64,000 nt of DNA from JASHPR01 sp963749145 (GCA_963749145.1 CAVVLN010000006.1:62001-126000), one strand, 5' to 3'. Positions 8,521 through 18,138 are shown, counted from the stretch's first letter. Notes: generated by a model from the letters alone, not told the origin. Translations and numbers: made by a program.

Positions 8521-10152
8521 ATGCTCACGGGCGGCGAGCCCGGGCTGCCGCGGCGGCGCGAGCCGGACCTGACCGGTCTGGCTACCTTCACCCTGGACCC
8601 GCGCGGCCGCGTCACCTCCTGGTCGGTGACCGCCACCCGGCTGTTCGGCCCGCCTGCCGCCGCGGTGACCGGACGGCACGTGTGTGAGGTGCTGCTGACC
8701 GGCCCCGGCCAGCGTGAGCTGGTGACCATGGCGCTGGCCGAGGCCGCGGCCGGGCGGGTGCGGACGGCGACGGTGGCCGGCGGCTCGCTGGGCGAGGGAC
8801 GGTTCGCGATCCGCTGGGAGCCCCTGACCGGGCTGGGCGGCGGCGCGCTCATGATCGTCCAGCGGGCCTGGCCGCAGCCGGCGCCCGGCTGGCTGAGCGA
8901 GGCCACGGCCCGCATCGGCAGCAGCCTCGACCTGGCCCAGACCGCGTCCGAGGTCGCCGAGGCCGCGGTGCCCGGCTTCGCCGACGCGGCGATCATCTAC
9001 GCGGCCGAGCGGCTGCTGGCCGCCGACGAGCTCACCTCGCTGCGCACCGGGCGGGGCGCGGCGGTCCGGCGGCTCGCGGCCCGGCTGGCCGGCCGGGACG
9101 CCGACGCCACCGACCGGATCATGCAGCCGGGCGAGGTGCTCGTCCTCGGCCCGGGCACGCCGAGCTCCCGGGCGATGGCGACCGGTGAGCCGGTGCGGTT
9201 CGACCACCTCGACGACGAGACCGCCGCATGGGTAGCGCGCCGGCCCGGCGGCCGCCAGATGGCCGCGGGCTACGCCTCCTGGCTGGCCATGCCGCTCATC
9301 GCCCGCGGCGTCGTCGTGGGGTGCGCGATCTTCGGGCGGACGCCGGCCGGCCCGGCGTTCAACGACGGTGACATCACATTGGCGGGCGAGCTGGCCGCTC
9401 GCGCCGCGGTGTGCATCGACAACGCCCGGCTCTACGACCGGGAGCGGCGGACCGCGCAGGCGCTGCAGCAGGGTCTGCTGCCCAGCCAGCCCCGGGTTCC
9501 CGGGGGACTCGAGGTGGCGCACCGCTACCTGCCGGTCGGCGCGAGCGTGATCGGCGGCGACTGGCACGACATCGTGCCGCTGTCCGGCGGCCGCGCGGCG
9601 CTGGTCGTCGGCGACGCGATGGGACACGGCCCGGAGGCCGCGGCGGTCATGGTCCAGCTGCGGACCGCGGCGCATACCCTGGCCGACCTGGAGCTCCCGC
9701 CCGAGCAGGTGCTGTCCCGGCTGGACAAGATGGCCGCGGGCATCGCCGCCGCGCCGTTCGCGACCTGCATCTACGCGGTCATCGACCCGCCGGGCGGCGC
9801 CTGCGAGATCGCCCAGGCCGGTCACCTGCCGCCCGCGCTGGCGCTGCCGGGCGGGACGGTGACGATGCTGGACCTGCCGCCCGGGCTGCCGCTCGGCCTC
9901 GGCGCTGAATCCTTCCAGTCCACCCGGGTGGACCTGCCGCCGGGAGCGGCCCTCGCGCTGTACACCGACGGCCTGGTGGAGAGCCGCGCCCGGGCCCTGG
10001 ACGCCGGCCTGGCCGCTCTGTGCACCACGCTCGGCGAGGCCCTGGCCCGGCCCGGGGCGACGTTGGACGAGGCCTGCGACACGGTCACCCAGGAACTGCG
10101 CCAGCACGGCGAGGACGACATCACCCTGGTGCTGGCCAGGATCCGGCGGTGA
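8521..10152 (+). CDS. SpoIIE-type PP2C serine phosphatase with PAS and GAF domains
   Basis: The 543-residue protein has a PAS-like N-terminus (about 15-120), a GAF domain (about 130-310) and a PP2C_SIG phosphatase domain (about 320-543). The phosphatase core shows VIGGDWHDI, VVGDAMGHG, QAGHLPPAL, YTDGLVESR and EDDITLVLA, including the metal-binding aspartates. Such proteins dephosphorylate anti-sigma-factor antagonists (STAS proteins) and so activate sigma factors. A STAS gene is present at 58.4 kb, but a link is only a guess. I chose the ATG at 8521 because GGAG lies six bases upstream. An in-frame ATG at 8482 is an alternative. Confidence 0.88.
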   Translation: MLTGGEPGLPRRREPDLTGLATFTLDPRGRVTSWSVTATRLFGPPAAAVTGRHVCEVLLTGPGQRELVTMALAEAAAGRVRTATVAGGSLGEGRFAIRWEPLTGLGGGALMIVQRAWPQPAPGWLSEATARIGSSLDLAQTASEVAEAAVPGFADAAIIYAAERLLAADELTSLRTGRGAAVRRLAARLAGRDADATDRIMQPGEVLVLGPGTPSSRAMATGEPVRFDHLDDETAAWVARRPGGRQMAAGYASWLAMPLIARGVVVGCAIFGRTPAGPAFNDGDITLAGELAARAAVCIDNARLYDRERRTAQALQQGLLPSQPRVPGGLEVAHRYLPVGASVIGGDWHDIVPLSGGRAALVVGDAMGHGPEAAAVMVQLRTAAHTLADLELPPEQVLSRLDKMAAGIAAAPFATCIYAVIDPPGGACEIAQAGHLPPALALPGGTVTMLDLPPGLPLGLGAESFQSTRVDLPPGAALALYTDGLVESRARALDAGLAALCTTLGEALARPGATLDEACDTVTQELRQHGEDDITLVLARIRR

Positions 10153-10198
10153 CGGGGCGTGATGGCCGGGTCGTCGGGACGCTCGCCGCCGGCCCGCC

Positions 10199-11107
10199 TC
10201 AGCGCTGGCGGAGGATCGCGCTGATCAGCTCGGCGCTGCCGGCGGCGGGCAGCGCCTCAACGCACAGCCGTTCCATCACGGCCAGGTAGTGGTCGACGGT
10301 CTCCCGCTTGTCCAGGTAGAGCGCGCTGGTGAGCTGCCCGAGGTAGACGACGTCGGGCAGGTCAGGATCACCGAAGCGCAAGATCGTGAACGGACCGCCC
10401 GCCGCGGCGTGGCCGGCCCGGGTCAGCGGGATGACCTGCAGGCTGACGTTCGGCCGGGCCCCGGCGTCCAGCAGGTGCTCGAGCTGGTCGCGCATGACCT
10501 CGGGCCCGCCGACCGGCCGCCGCAGCGCCGCCTCGTCGAGGACCAGCCACAGGTGCGCCTGCCGGGCCCGGGTGAGCACCGCCTGGCGGGCCAGCTGCAG
10601 GCTGACCCGCCGCTCGATCTCGGCGTCAGACCCGGCCGGATGACCGAGCGTCGCGATCGCGCGGGCATAGCCCGGGGTCTGCAGCAGCCCCGGGACGAGC
10701 TGGATCTCAAAGCAGCGGATCGAGGCGGCGGCCTCCTCCAGGCCCACGTAAGGCTCGAACCAGGCCGGCACGATGTCGGCATAGTCATGCCACCAGCCCC
10801 GGGTGCTGGCCTGCCGGGCCAGCTCCTGCAGGGTCGCGCGCTCCTGGTCGTCGGTCACGCCGTAGAGGGTGAGCAGGTCCGCGATGTCGCGGGGCTTGAA
10901 GCCGACCCGGCCGGTCTCGAGCCGGCTCATCTTCGATCCCGAGGCGCGGATCACGTAGCCGGCGTCCTCGAGCGTGATCCGCTTGGCCTCACGCAGCCGG
11001 CGCAGCTGGGCGCCCAGCATGATGCGCACCGCGGTCGGGCCGCCCGCGGCCGGTGCGGCGGTGATGCGGCGGACGGCCGCGGCGCTCTCGGACTGAGCTG
11101 TGACCAT
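10199..11107 (-). CDS. XRE-family regulator with DUF5753 domain
   Basis: The 302-residue protein has an N-terminal helix-turn-helix (about 30-90: LGAQLRRLREAKRITLEDAG and KMSRLETGRVG). The DUF5753 domain (about 110-295) follows, with QLVPGLLQTPGYARAI. This combination is abundant in Streptomyces and relatives, often beside a small DUF397 protein that it controls. No DUF397 gene is visible here. GAAGGA precedes the ATG. It converges with the SpoIIE-type gene (46-base gap) and diverges from the LuxR-type gene. Confidence 0.9.
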   Translation of the reverse strand: MVTAQSESAAAVRRITAAPAAGGPTAVRIMLGAQLRRLREAKRITLEDAGYVIRASGSKMSRLETGRVGFKPRDIADLLTLYGVTDDQERATLQELARQASTRGWWHDYADIVPAWFEPYVGLEEAAASIRCFEIQLVPGLLQTPGYARAIATLGHPAGSDAEIERRVSLQLARQAVLTRARQAHLWLVLDEAALRRPVGGPEVMRDQLEHLLDAGARPNVSLQVIPLTRAGHAAAGGPFTILRFGDPDLPDVVYLGQLTSALYLDKRETVDHYLAVMERLCVEALPAAGSAELISAILRQR

Positions 11108-11480
11108 GGGTTTCCTTCTGGGAACGGCGAGTCACGGCATTCTCCCACCTTGGCCACGCTTCGCGCCAACTGTCGTGGTCGCCGGGCATGCGGACGTGCC
11201 CGGGACGGGTGGGGCCGGGCGGCACGGCAGTCCGGGCCGACTGAGCCACCGGCGGTCGCCGGGGAAGTTCACGGCGGACGGCCAGGCACCGGCACCCCCC
11301 GGGCCGGGCCCGGCCAGCCCGCAGCGCGGGCCGGTGCCTAACGGCCCCGGCCCGGCAGACAGGGCCAGCCGCCCCCCCGGCTGGCGTTCCTGGCCATGTA
11401 AGGGGAGTCTGCCGGAATTGCGTATGCAATCCCAGTAGGGATAACCCTTGTCACCACCCGGCGGTAAGTAAACTACTGGT
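11108..11480. other. Divergent intergenic region between XRE and LuxR genes
   Basis: This 373-base region must carry promoters for both regulators. Its right end holds a possible leaderless promoter for the LuxR gene, listed separately. The rest is GC-rich with no convincing coding frame. Confidence 0.5.
11448..11474 (+). promoter_or_regulatory. Possible leaderless promoter of the LuxR-type gene
   Basis: TTGTCA at 11448-11453 and TAAACT at 11469-11474 are separated by 15 bases. The GTG start at 11481 falls six bases past the -10 box, where transcription should begin, and no ribosome site precedes it. The short spacer makes the call tentative. Confidence 0.35.
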
Positions 11481-12878
11481 GTGGCATATCCGGACCCTGG
11501 CATCGGGCGCGCGGCCGGCCCGGACCCGGCACCTCACGATCCCCGGCCCGGCGGCGAGGTCCCGGCCCCTGGCGCGGAGGTGATCGAGCGCCTGCGCCGG
11601 GCCCGGCTGCATCCGGTGGCGGGCGCGCCCCCGGCTTCCGAGGCACCCTGGCTGTCGACGCTGGCCTACGGCGAGCCGGTGCTGGCGCGCGTGGCCGCGC
11701 TGGGCCAGGCCGCCCAGACGGCGATGCGTTCCGGCCGGGCCAGCGAGTGTTTCGCCGCGCTCGACGAGCAGCGGGCGGCGGCCGGAACCGAGCGGGCGGC
11801 CCAGGTGTGGGCGCTGACCCTGTCCTCGGTGTGCCGCGCCGTCCTGGGCCAGTTAGCCCGGTCGCGCGCGGACCTGGCCGAGGCCAGGCAGACCTGCCTG
11901 TACGCCGAGCCGCTCCTGGCCCAGCCGTTCTGGAAGTTCGCCGGGATCGTGGCCGGCTGGCTGGACGGGAACTGGGCGACGGCGCAGGCGGACGCCGCCT
12001 CGCTGCACTCCAGCCAGGTCACCCCGATCACCCCGGCTCTCGACGGCGTGGTACTCGCGCTGCGCGCCGAGATGCTGCGCGGCCTCGGGCGGCCGCGGGA
12101 AAGCCGGCTGCTCGCCGAGCGGCTACCGGGCGCGGCCCCGGCCGAGCTGACCGCGTGGACCCGGGCGGGCCTGGACGTCGACGACGGCCGCGACGTCGAG
12201 GCCATGTACCGCCTGGCCGATGTCTGCGATGCCGGCGACCGCGGCGGGTACCGGGTGGCGCTGCCGCTCGTGCTGCACCGGCTGGCCGAGATCGCCTTCG
12301 CCCGCGGCGAGCGCGACGTGGCCGCCGCGGCCGCGGCCGCGCTGGGCGAGCTCGACCAGGCCGCGCCGCTGACCGAGATCCTCACCGGGCTGGCCCGGGC
12401 GTACGGCACCGGCGACCCGGAGCCCGCCCGGCACGCGCAGCAGCTGGCCGAGGCCGAGGAGGCCGGGATGCTGACCGCGGAGGCGCTGACCGCGCGCGGC
12501 CGGGTCGGCGACGAGCCGGCCGCGACCCTGGCCGCCGCGCACGCCGCCTGGGAGCGCATCGGGGCGTCCGCCCGCTCTCGCGCGGTGGCGGCGGACATGC
12601 GCGACGCCGGGCTGGCCGTGCCGGCCGGGGGACAGCGGTGGGGCGGCCGGGCCCCGGCCCGGACCCCGGCGGCGCTGACCGCGCGCGAGCGCAGCGTGGC
12701 CCTGCTGGTGCACGAGGGCCGCACGAACCAGCAGATCGCCCACGCTCTCAACATCAGCGTCAAGACCGTCGAGGCCTACCTGACCCGGCTGTACCGGAAG
12801 ACCTCCTGCTCCTCGCGGGTCGAGCTGGCCGTCGCGGTCACTGAGCGCCGGCTGATCCTGGACGAGAAGGACGACTGA
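11481..12878 (+). CDS. LuxR-family transcriptional regulator with helical-repeat N-domain
   Basis: The 465-residue product ends in a LuxR helix-turn-helix (about 395-455: LTARERSVALLVHEGRTNQQ, then IAHALNISVKTVEAYLTRLY). The N-terminal 380 residues are Ala-rich helices resembling the TPR-like region of LAL/MalT-type regulators. The P-loop ATPase domain of those proteins is missing, so this is a truncated form of that architecture or a separate lineage. The GTG start has no clear ribosome site. Target genes are unknown. A weak hairpin follows the stop. Confidence 0.82.
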   Translation: MAYPDPGIGRAAGPDPAPHDPRPGGEVPAPGAEVIERLRRARLHPVAGAPPASEAPWLSTLAYGEPVLARVAALGQAAQTAMRSGRASECFAALDEQRAAAGTERAAQVWALTLSSVCRAVLGQLARSRADLAEARQTCLYAEPLLAQPFWKFAGIVAGWLDGNWATAQADAASLHSSQVTPITPALDGVVLALRAEMLRGLGRPRESRLLAERLPGAAPAELTAWTRAGLDVDDGRDVEAMYRLADVCDAGDRGGYRVALPLVLHRLAEIAFARGERDVAAAAAAALGELDQAAPLTEILTGLARAYGTGDPEPARHAQQLAEAEEAGMLTAEALTARGRVGDEPAATLAAAHAAWERIGASARSRAVAADMRDAGLAVPAGGQRWGGRAPARTPAALTARERSVALLVHEGRTNQQIAHALNISVKTVEAYLTRLYRKTSCSSRVELAVAVTERRLILDEKDD

Positions 12879-12900
12879 CCCGCCGGACGTCAGGCGCGCG

Positions 12901-12918
12901 GCGCCCGCTGCCGGGCGC
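12901..12918. terminator. Possible terminator hairpin after the LuxR-type gene
   Basis: GCGCCCG at 12901-12907 pairs with CGGGCGC at 12912-12918 across a 4-base loop, 22 bases after the stop codon. The remaining 12919-13200 is GC-rich and shows no gene. Confidence 0.45.
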
Positions 12919-13200
12919 GCCGGACCGGTGGCCCCGACTCCGCCGGGGTAGCCAGGTATCCCGCAGCCAGCCGGGTCAGCGAGTCCGCGTGCCGCGTGCC
13001 GCGCATATGAGCAAAATACCCCACTTATCCGACCGCTGGCCGCTACGCTTCACCCGTCCCCGCCGCTCAGCCCGACCGCTGGCCGCGTCCGGGCGCGGCT
13101 GCGGCCGTGCCCCCTGGCCGGCCGCCGACCGATGACACCATCACGGGCCGGCCGCCGCCCGGAGCGACCGGGCGAGCGGGGTGCTCTCAGGAAGTGAACG

Positions 13201-13732
13201 ATGACTGAGCGAGGTGCGCGCGCGGCCCGGTGGGGTCTGGTAGCCGGCGTAGTGCTCGCCGCAGCCGGGCTGAGTTCCCCGGCCGCGCTGGCCGCCGCCG
13301 CGCCGGGGGCAGCCCGGCCGCGGTCATCACCAGCGACGACGCCATCGCCGTGTACGGGATCGGCACGAACGGGCACCTGTACGGCTACGAGCAGCCCAAG
13401 CCCGGCGCGCGGTTCGCCGGGCCGAGCAAGCTGACCGCGACCGGCGGCCTGGCCGGCACGCCGGTCGCGGTGCCCGGCGCCGACGGCACCACGGTGGTCT
13501 ACTTCCTGACCGTACGGGGCCTGGTCCGGGCCAAGTGGCAGTCCGCCGCCTACGGGCCGTTCGTCAACAGCGCCTCGCTCGGCGGGCCCGTGACCGGCGG
13601 CCTGGCCGGCGTCGTGGCCAGGGGGGCGGCGGCGGGCCCGTCTCGCTCTACGCCACCGCCGCCAACGGGCGGCAGTACCGCGGCCAGCAGGGCGCCACGC
13701 CGCGGTCGTTCGGCGGCTGGGCGGCCATCTAG
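13201..13732 (+). pseudogene. Frameshifted secreted propeller/lectin-like protein
   Basis: The ATG at 13201 opens a clear Sec signal peptide (Arg-rich start, Leu/Ala/Val core, Ala-rich cleavage region, about 35 residues). The mature sequence continues only after a frame change near 13310. There it gives a propeller-like stretch with DAIAVYGIGTNGHLYGYEQP and VVYFLTVRGLVRAKWQ. A second frame change in the G-run near 13620 leads to PVSLYATAANGRQYRGQQ and a TAG at 13730-13732. Similarity appears to continue past that stop. It resembles one or two blades of a tectonin/PLL-type propeller. It is either a decayed gene or affected by errors in G/C runs. Confidence 0.65.
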
Positions 13733-13798
13733 CACCAGGGCATCACCGACATCGTCAGGCGGGCGGCCCGGCCGCGGCAATCTTCGTAGAATGACCCG

Positions 13799-15662
13799 GT
13801 GCCGTCCCTGGAGCCGGAGCCGGTGAGCGAGGCGCTGCAGGTCCTGCGCCGGGTATTCGGTTACGACTCGTTCCGCGGCGACCAGCAGGAGGTCATCGAG
13901 CACGTCACCGCGGGCGGCGACGCCCTGGTCCTGATGCCGACCGGCGGCGGCAAGTCGCTCTGCTACCAGATTCCCGCGCTGCTGCGTAAGGGCACCGGGG
14001 TAGTGGTCTCGCCGCTGATCGCGCTGATGCAGGACCAGGTCGACGCGCTGCGCGCGCTCGGTGTCCGGGCCGGGTTCCTGAACTCGGCCCAGGACCTGGG
14101 CGAGCGCCGGCAGACTCGAGCTCGCGTTCCTGGACGGCCGGCTCGATCTGCTCTACCTGGCGCCGGAACGGCTGACCGCCGAGCCCACCCTGCGGTTGCT
14201 CGACCGCGGCACGATCAGCTTGTTCGCGATCGACGAGGCGCACTGCGTGGCTCAGTGGGGGCACGACTTCCGGCCCGACTACCTGGCCCTGTCCGCGCTG
14301 CACGAGCGCTGGCCGAGCGTGCCGCGGATCGCACTGACGGCGACGGCGACCCGGGCGACGCACGCCGAGATCGCCGACCGGCTCAACCTGGGTGCCGCGC
14401 GCCACTTCGTGGCGAGCTTCGACCGGCCGAACATCCAGTACCGCATCGCGGCGAAGAGCGAGCCGCGGCGGCAACTGCTCGAGCTGATCGCCGCCGAGCA
14501 CCCGGGAGACGCGGGCATCGTCTACTGCCTGTCCCGCGCGTCGGTGGAGGCGACGGCCGAGTTCCTCGTCCGCAGCGGCGTCGAGGCCCTGCCCTACCAC
14601 GCCGGGCTCGACGCGCGCACCCGGGCCGCGAACCAGGCCCGCTTCCTGCGCGAGGACGGCCTGATCATGGTGGCCACGATCGCGTTCGGCATGGGTATCG
14701 ACAAGCCCGACGTGCGGTTCATCGCCCACCTCGACCTGCCCCGGTCGGTCGAAGGCTACTACCAGGAGACCGGCCGGGCCGGGCGGGACGGGCTGCCCGC
14801 CACCGCCTGGATGGCCTACGGCCTGCAGGATGTCGTGCTGCTGCGCAAACTGATCGACACCTCCGAGGGAGACGACGCGCACCGGCGCCGCCTCGGGACT
14901 CACCTCGACGCGATGCTGGCCCTGTGCGAGACGATCGAGTGCCGACGCGAGCAACTGCTCGGCTATTTCGGCGAGCAGGCCGGCGCGTGCGGCAACTGCG
15001 ATACGTGCTTGTCGCCGCCGCAGGCCTGGGACGGCACGGAGGCGGCGCAAAAGCTCCTGTCGACCGTCTGGCGGCTCGATCACGAGCGGCATCAGCGATT
15101 CGGCGCCGGCCAGGCCATCGACATCCTGCTGGGCAAGCAGACGCCCCGCGTCACCCAGCACCGGCACGACTCGCTGAGCGTGTTCGGCAAGGGCGACGGG
15201 CTCCGCGAGGCCGAGTGGCGGGCCGTGGTGCGGCAGTTGCTGGCCCAGGGCCTGCTGGCGGTCGAGGGGGACTACGGCACGCTGGTGCTGACCAAGGCCA
15301 GCGATGAGGTGCTGTACCGGGGACGGGCGGTGCGGCTGCGGCATGACCCGGCGCGGGCGGCGCAGGTCAAGCCGGCCAGGTCCGCCCGCGCCGCTCGCGC
15401 CGCGGCGGCCGCCGCCGACCTCCCCGAAGCGGCCGGGCCGGTGTTCGAGCAGCTCCGCGCCTGGCGCGCCGCCGCGGCCAAGGAGCAGGGCGTGCCCGCG
15501 TACGTGATCTTCCACGACGCGACGCTGCGCCAGATCGCGGCGCAGGCGCCATCCACGCTGGCCGAGCTGGCCAGCGTGAGCGGGGTCGGCGAGACCAAGC
15601 TGGCCCGGTACGGCGAGCAGATCCTCGACCTGCTGCGCAGCCCCAGCCCGGCGCCGTCCTGA
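13799..15662 (+). pseudogene. recQ: RecQ-family ATP-dependent DNA helicase, split by one frameshift
   Basis: All RecQ landmarks are present in order. Frame A (GTG at 13799) gives MPTGGGKSLCYQIPAL (Walker A). Frame B gives FAIDEAHCVAQWGHDFRPDY (DEAH box), ALTATAT, IAFGMGIDKPDVRF, YYQETGRAGRDG, a zinc-binding RQC segment with CGNCDTC, and a C-terminal HRDC domain. The frames join if the A at 14114 is ignored: ...GERRQ is then followed by LELAFLDGRLDLLYLAPERL. The repaired product would be about 620 residues, normal for RecQ. It unwinds DNA at forks and during recombination. It could be a real one-base insertion or a sequence error. Confidence 0.85.
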
Positions 15663-15799
15663 CCCGGCCGGGCAACTTCCAGAACCCCTGTCCCGGCGCC
15701 GTCCTGCCCGGCCGCCCGGCCTCCAGAACCCCTGCCCCGGCGCCGTCCTGCCCGGCCGCCCGACCTCCAGAACCCCTGCCCCGGCGCCGTCCTGCCTGG
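15646..15799 (+). repeat. About 44-bp tandem repeat, 3-4 copies, over the recQ stop
   Basis: The segment ggcgccgtcctg recurs at 15650, 15695, 15739 and 15783. Between copies lie near-identical stretches containing ccagaacccctg. The first copy contains the last codons of recQ, and the stop TGA is at its edge. Copies 2 and 3 are nearly identical, and the last is partial. The region between recQ and the FHA gene contains little else. Confidence 0.88.
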
Positions 15800-15989
15800 C
15801 CTGCCGGGCAACTTCCAGATGTCTGGGAGTTGCCCGTGATCCGTTGACGGGCGCGACGGGTAGTAGGCATCGTCAACTGACGAGCCATGCGGCGAACAGG
15901 TCAGGGACGGTACTCATGAGTGAGCGCGGGGAAGCAGCGCGCCGGCGGCGCGCGCTCCGCGATCGCGGCGCAGCCGGAAGCGGTGGCTG

Positions 15990-17147
15990 GTGGCGGCCGG
16001 CGTCACCGTCGGCTGGCTGGTCCTGCTCGATGTGACCGGTTCGGTCATCGCGGCCACGATGCTGCTGGCGTTCCTGGCCGGGCTCGGCGTGGTCGGCGTG
16101 CTGATCCTGCGCGCCCTGGGCATGTCCCGGGATCACCCGTGGGTGCAGCAGCTGGCCGCCCGGCCGTGGCGTGACGGCCAGGACGTGCTGCACCTGGCGC
16201 TGCGGCACCTGGCCGAGGTATTCATCGTCACGCCGAGCGGGTCGCTGCTCGCGCCGAATTTCATCGAGCTGCGGCTGAACCCCGCCGACCTGAGCGCGCT
16301 GACCGAGCGGATGGACCTCAGCCTGATCAGCGAGAGCGCCGCCGAGGTCTATGTGGAGCAGGTCGCGGCGCACGGAGCCCGGTTCGCCGGGTACGGCCCG
16401 GCCGATGTGCGCGTCCTCGCCGACCCGGCAGTTCCCCCGGGCCGCTACCGCCTGCGGCAGGCCCAGCCGGTGGACGGCTATCCCCAGCCTGGGCTGGCGT
16501 ACGCGGGCGCGGCGGCCCCGGCCGGGCCCGGCGCGGGGCCGGCCGGGTTCAACCCGCCCGGCGGCGGGGCCGGCGGGTACCTGCCGCCCGGCCCCGAGCT
16601 GGCCCGCACCGCCCCACGGCCCGCCGCCGCCGGCCCCGGCGCCGCCGTTGATTCCGGCTCCGGGACGTCCCACCCCGGGGCGCAGGCCGGGCCGGCCGCG
16701 GCGCCCGCCCCGTACCGGGGCTTCGCCGGCCATGACGGGAACACCCGCCCCGGGCCGGACCAGCCCGGCCAGCCGGAGCGGCCGGGCGCGGCCTCCGGGC
16801 CGGAGTCGCGGACCGTCACCGACCTGCCGACGGTCATCGAGCTCAGCCGCGGCCCGGCCCCGGTGCTGCGGCTGCGCACCGGCGACGCGGTGGCCGAGAC
16901 CCGGGTTTCCGGGGCCCGCGCCGGGCGCGGCGCGGTCGAGCTGGGCCTGCCCGACGTGCCGACGGTGTCCCGGGAGCACGCCCGGTTCACGTTCTCCGAC
17001 GGCCAGTGGTGGATCGCCAACCTCGGCCGCAACGGTCTCTGCCTGAACGGCACCGCCCTGGTGGGCGAGCAGCCGCTCAGCAACGGCGACTCGATCCGCT
17101 GGGGCATGCGGCCGGACGCGCCGCTGTCGCGGGTCGAGATCGGCTGA
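15990..17147 (+). CDS. Membrane-anchored FHA-domain protein, FhaA-like
   Basis: The 385-residue protein begins with one or two membrane helices (about 5-45). A region (about 60-150) resembles the N-terminal domain of FhaA (DUF3662), with LLAPNFIELRLNP and PPGRYRLRQAQP. A Pro/Gly linker follows (about 155-285). A C-terminal FHA domain (about 290-385) contains VSREHARFTF and NGLCLNGT. FHA domains bind phosphothreonine, so it is probably a receptor for a Ser/Thr kinase signal at the membrane. The GTG at 15990 has GGAAG nine bases upstream. An ATG at 15916 lies in another frame, so an upstream frameshift cannot be excluded. The next gene is probably co-transcribed. Confidence 0.75.
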   Translation: MAAGVTVGWLVLLDVTGSVIAATMLLAFLAGLGVVGVLILRALGMSRDHPWVQQLAARPWRDGQDVLHLALRHLAEVFIVTPSGSLLAPNFIELRLNPADLSALTERMDLSLISESAAEVYVEQVAAHGARFAGYGPADVRVLADPAVPPGRYRLRQAQPVDGYPQPGLAYAGAAAPAGPGAGPAGFNPPGGGAGGYLPPGPELARTAPRPAAAGPGAAVDSGSGTSHPGAQAGPAAAPAPYRGFAGHDGNTRPGPDQPGQPERPGAASGPESRTVTDLPTVIELSRGPAPVLRLRTGDAVAETRVSGARAGRGAVELGLPDVPTVSREHARFTFSDGQWWIANLGRNGLCLNGTALVGEQPLSNGDSIRWGMRPDAPLSRVEIG

Positions 17148-17165
17148 CCCGCCGCCCCGGCCCGG

Positions 17166-17185
17166 CCCGGGCACCGCCGCCCGGG
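17166..17185. terminator. Small hairpin between the FHA gene and its neighbour
   Basis: CCCGGGC at 17166-17172 pairs with GCCCGGG at 17179-17185 across a 6-base loop. It could attenuate or process the transcript between the FHA gene and the 17221 gene. Confidence 0.4.
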
Positions 17186-17220
17186 TGCCAGAATTGTCAT
17201 CTCAGACACGGCGAGACGGG

Positions 17221-18138
17221 ATGACGGCCCCAGGCGGCGCCGTCGTCGGTTGGGGTGGCGGCGCATTGGCGACAGCCCAGCTCTTCATCTGGTCGCCGGA
17301 GCGCGGCGGGTGGGCAGGCTGCGCGCCCGACGAGATCACCTGGCTGGACCGCGGCCTGCTCAGCGGCAATAAGGACCTGACGCTGCACCGGGCCCCGCGC
17401 TGCGCCGGCTTGCGCTACGTCCATCACCGGTGGGAGCTGTTCAGCCGGGACACGACCTACCAGGTGTACCTGGCGCCGCACCCCGGCGGGAGCGTCCCGG
17501 GCCCGGAAGCCGTGCAGCGGACCGCCCGGCACGTCCTGCCGGTAGCCCCGGCCCGCTACGAGGCCCTGCCGGTGCCGCTCGAAGAGGGATCCTGGCTGGT
17601 CAGCGTCGGGTCCTGGGTGCTGCCGCTGCGGCTCGAGGGACCGGTGCGCCCGCGCCGGCCGGCGCCCGAGCCGGGCGCCGACGCGCAGCTGCGCACCAGG
17701 GACAGCACGGTCCTGCACGCGGCCGCCCGGTCCCGGCGGCCTGGCCCGGTCCGGGACGACGCGGTGGCGCACGTGCGCGGCTATTTCGAGCGGAACGCCA
17801 CCGCCCGGATGGCGATGGCCTACTACTACCAGGAGTACATCCTCGGCCTACCCGCCCCGCATCCGGTGCAGATGATGGAGGTCGTCATCGCGCTGGACCT
17901 CACCGGAGAGGGCGCGGTGTCGGACTACAAGAAGCTGCTGCAGGGCTTCATCTGGCAGGAACGGGGCCACGCCCGCGACCTCGCCGACTTCCTGCTCTCC
18001 AACGCCCTGCTGACCCCGGCCGACCTCGATCAGGCCCGGCAGGTCGCAGCCGGCAACGAGCGCGGCGGGGTGTGCGAGCGGGCGCGCCAGCGGCTGCGGT
18101 ACCGGCCCAAGGGCCCGGTCAGCCGATCATCTCCTTGA
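17221..18138 (+). CDS. Hypothetical protein downstream of the FHA gene
   Basis: The ATG at 17221 gives 305 residues. An in-frame ATG 36 bases upstream is possible. The N-terminal half is beta-rich with many Trp and Arg residues. The C-terminal third is helical, with the stretches MAMAYYYQEYILGLP and KKLLQGFIWQERGHARDL. No signal peptide or membrane helix is present. I do not recognise the family. Its position 74 bases after the FHA gene suggests a role in the same phospho-signalling step. The end overlaps the convergent lipoprotein gene by 20 bases. Confidence 0.6.
   Translation: MTAPGGAVVGWGGGALATAQLFIWSPERGGWAGCAPDEITWLDRGLLSGNKDLTLHRAPRCAGLRYVHHRWELFSRDTTYQVYLAPHPGGSVPGPEAVQRTARHVLPVAPARYEALPVPLEEGSWLVSVGSWVLPLRLEGPVRPRRPAPEPGADAQLRTRDSTVLHAAARSRRPGPVRDDAVAHVRGYFERNATARMAMAYYYQEYILGLPAPHPVQMMEVVIALDLTGEGAVSDYKKLLQGFIWQERGHARDLADFLLSNALLTPADLDQARQVAAGNERGGVCERARQRLRYRPKGPVSRSSP

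Noticed and set aside
8515..10107. 530-residue open frame on the - strand
   Set aside because: It is the antisense shadow of the SpoIIE-type phosphatase gene, which has clear motifs and a ribosome site.
14100..14130. Programmed frameshift in recQ
   Set aside because: No slippery heptamer, internal Shine-Dalgarno-like element or pseudoknot was recognised at the joint. A mutation or sequence error is simpler.
13905..15515. 536-residue open frame on the - strand across recQ
   Set aside because: It is an antisense artefact of GC-rich codon bias. The + strand carries all RecQ motifs.
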